Assembly (NCBI GenBank): GCA_964417925.1
Contig: CAYQJV010000024.1
Location: 1 to 23,230, forward strand
Length of the DNA: 23,230 nucleotides
Source: CAYQJV01 sp964417925
GTDB lineage: Bacteria; Hydrothermota; Tepidihabitantia; B3-TA06; CAYQJV01
Direction: 5' to 3'
Shown here: positions 23,230-23,230 of the stretch, piece after piece
How the letters are laid out: every line of letters starts with the position of its first letter
Position numbering within the stretch: the first letter of the stretch is position 1
The notes under the pieces: model-generated
Databases searched by the model: none
The model's input: the letters and a program-made list of their open reading frames with translations, nothing else
What the model was told of the DNA's origin: nothing
Made by a program: the position numbers and the translations under genes

Positions 23230-23230
23230 C

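Noticed and set aside
1..23230. tRNA, rRNA, riboswitch and CRISPR arrays
   Set aside because: I saw no cloverleaf-like stretch, no regularly spaced direct repeats and no recognisable riboswitch core; intergenic gaps are short and filled by promoters.

Overview
AT-rich, tightly packed bacterial chromosome segment with about 24 protein genes, no RNA genes, no CRISPR array and one possible transposase scrap at the right edge. The organism looks like a thermophilic bacterium with an outer membrane. Proteins are rich in Lys, Glu and Ile; there is a probable outer-membrane beta-barrel, two probable lipoproteins with the lipoprotein-processing enzyme Lgt, and a soluble lytic transglycosylase; an EndoQ-type repair nuclease and a zinc-ribbon nicotinate phosphoribosyltransferase are of kinds common in archaea and deep-branching bacteria. 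A candidate phylum of the WOR-3/Hydrothermae kind would fit, but this is a guess from style and not a demonstrated assignment.

Layout. (1) 2-613, end of a lytic transglycosylase gene running in from the left. (2) 608-2299, a cyclic-nucleotide-sensor histidine kinase divergent from a Roadblock/LC7 protein. (3) 7964 down to 2300, minus-strand operon metG-tatD-rsmA-beta-barrel protein-lipoprotein, with overlapping genes. (4) 9894 down to 8218, DASS-type transporter and a small zinc-ribbon protein. (5) 13204 down to 9931, operon of CstA-family transporter, small protein resembling the 'cory-CC-star' family, ArsA/GET3-type ATPase and a membrane-anchored unknown. (6) 13332-14338, two half-size permease genes. 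(7) 16052 down to 14358, urocanase alone. (8) 16161-19787, operon of methyltransferase, EndoQ-like nuclease, HIT protein and nicotinate phosphoribosyltransferase. (9) 20869 down to 19784, multipass acyltransferase-like membrane protein. (10) 20992-21489, secreted or lipid-anchored beta-sandwich protein. (11) 22982 down to about 21499, lgt-comF. (12) 22983-23230, lgt promoter and a possible transposase remnant.

The clearest hidden structure is in the promoters. Six or seven transcription units start with a near-consensus -35/-10 pair whose -10 box ends only 5 to 7 bases (10 in one case) before the start codon, with no Shine-Dalgarno sequence. Their mRNAs should therefore begin at or next to the start codon (leaderless). 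Other units (Roadblock, urocanase, the 20992 lipoprotein) use the same -35/-10 signals with a normal leader and a strong GGAGG. Other items worth a second look: a comF gene with no ATG, GTG or TTG at its expected N-terminus; an EndoQ homologue ending in a consensus bacterial sliding-clamp motif; the CstA/small protein/ArsA/unknown operon; a split permease; and a perfect palindrome on a predicted transcription start.
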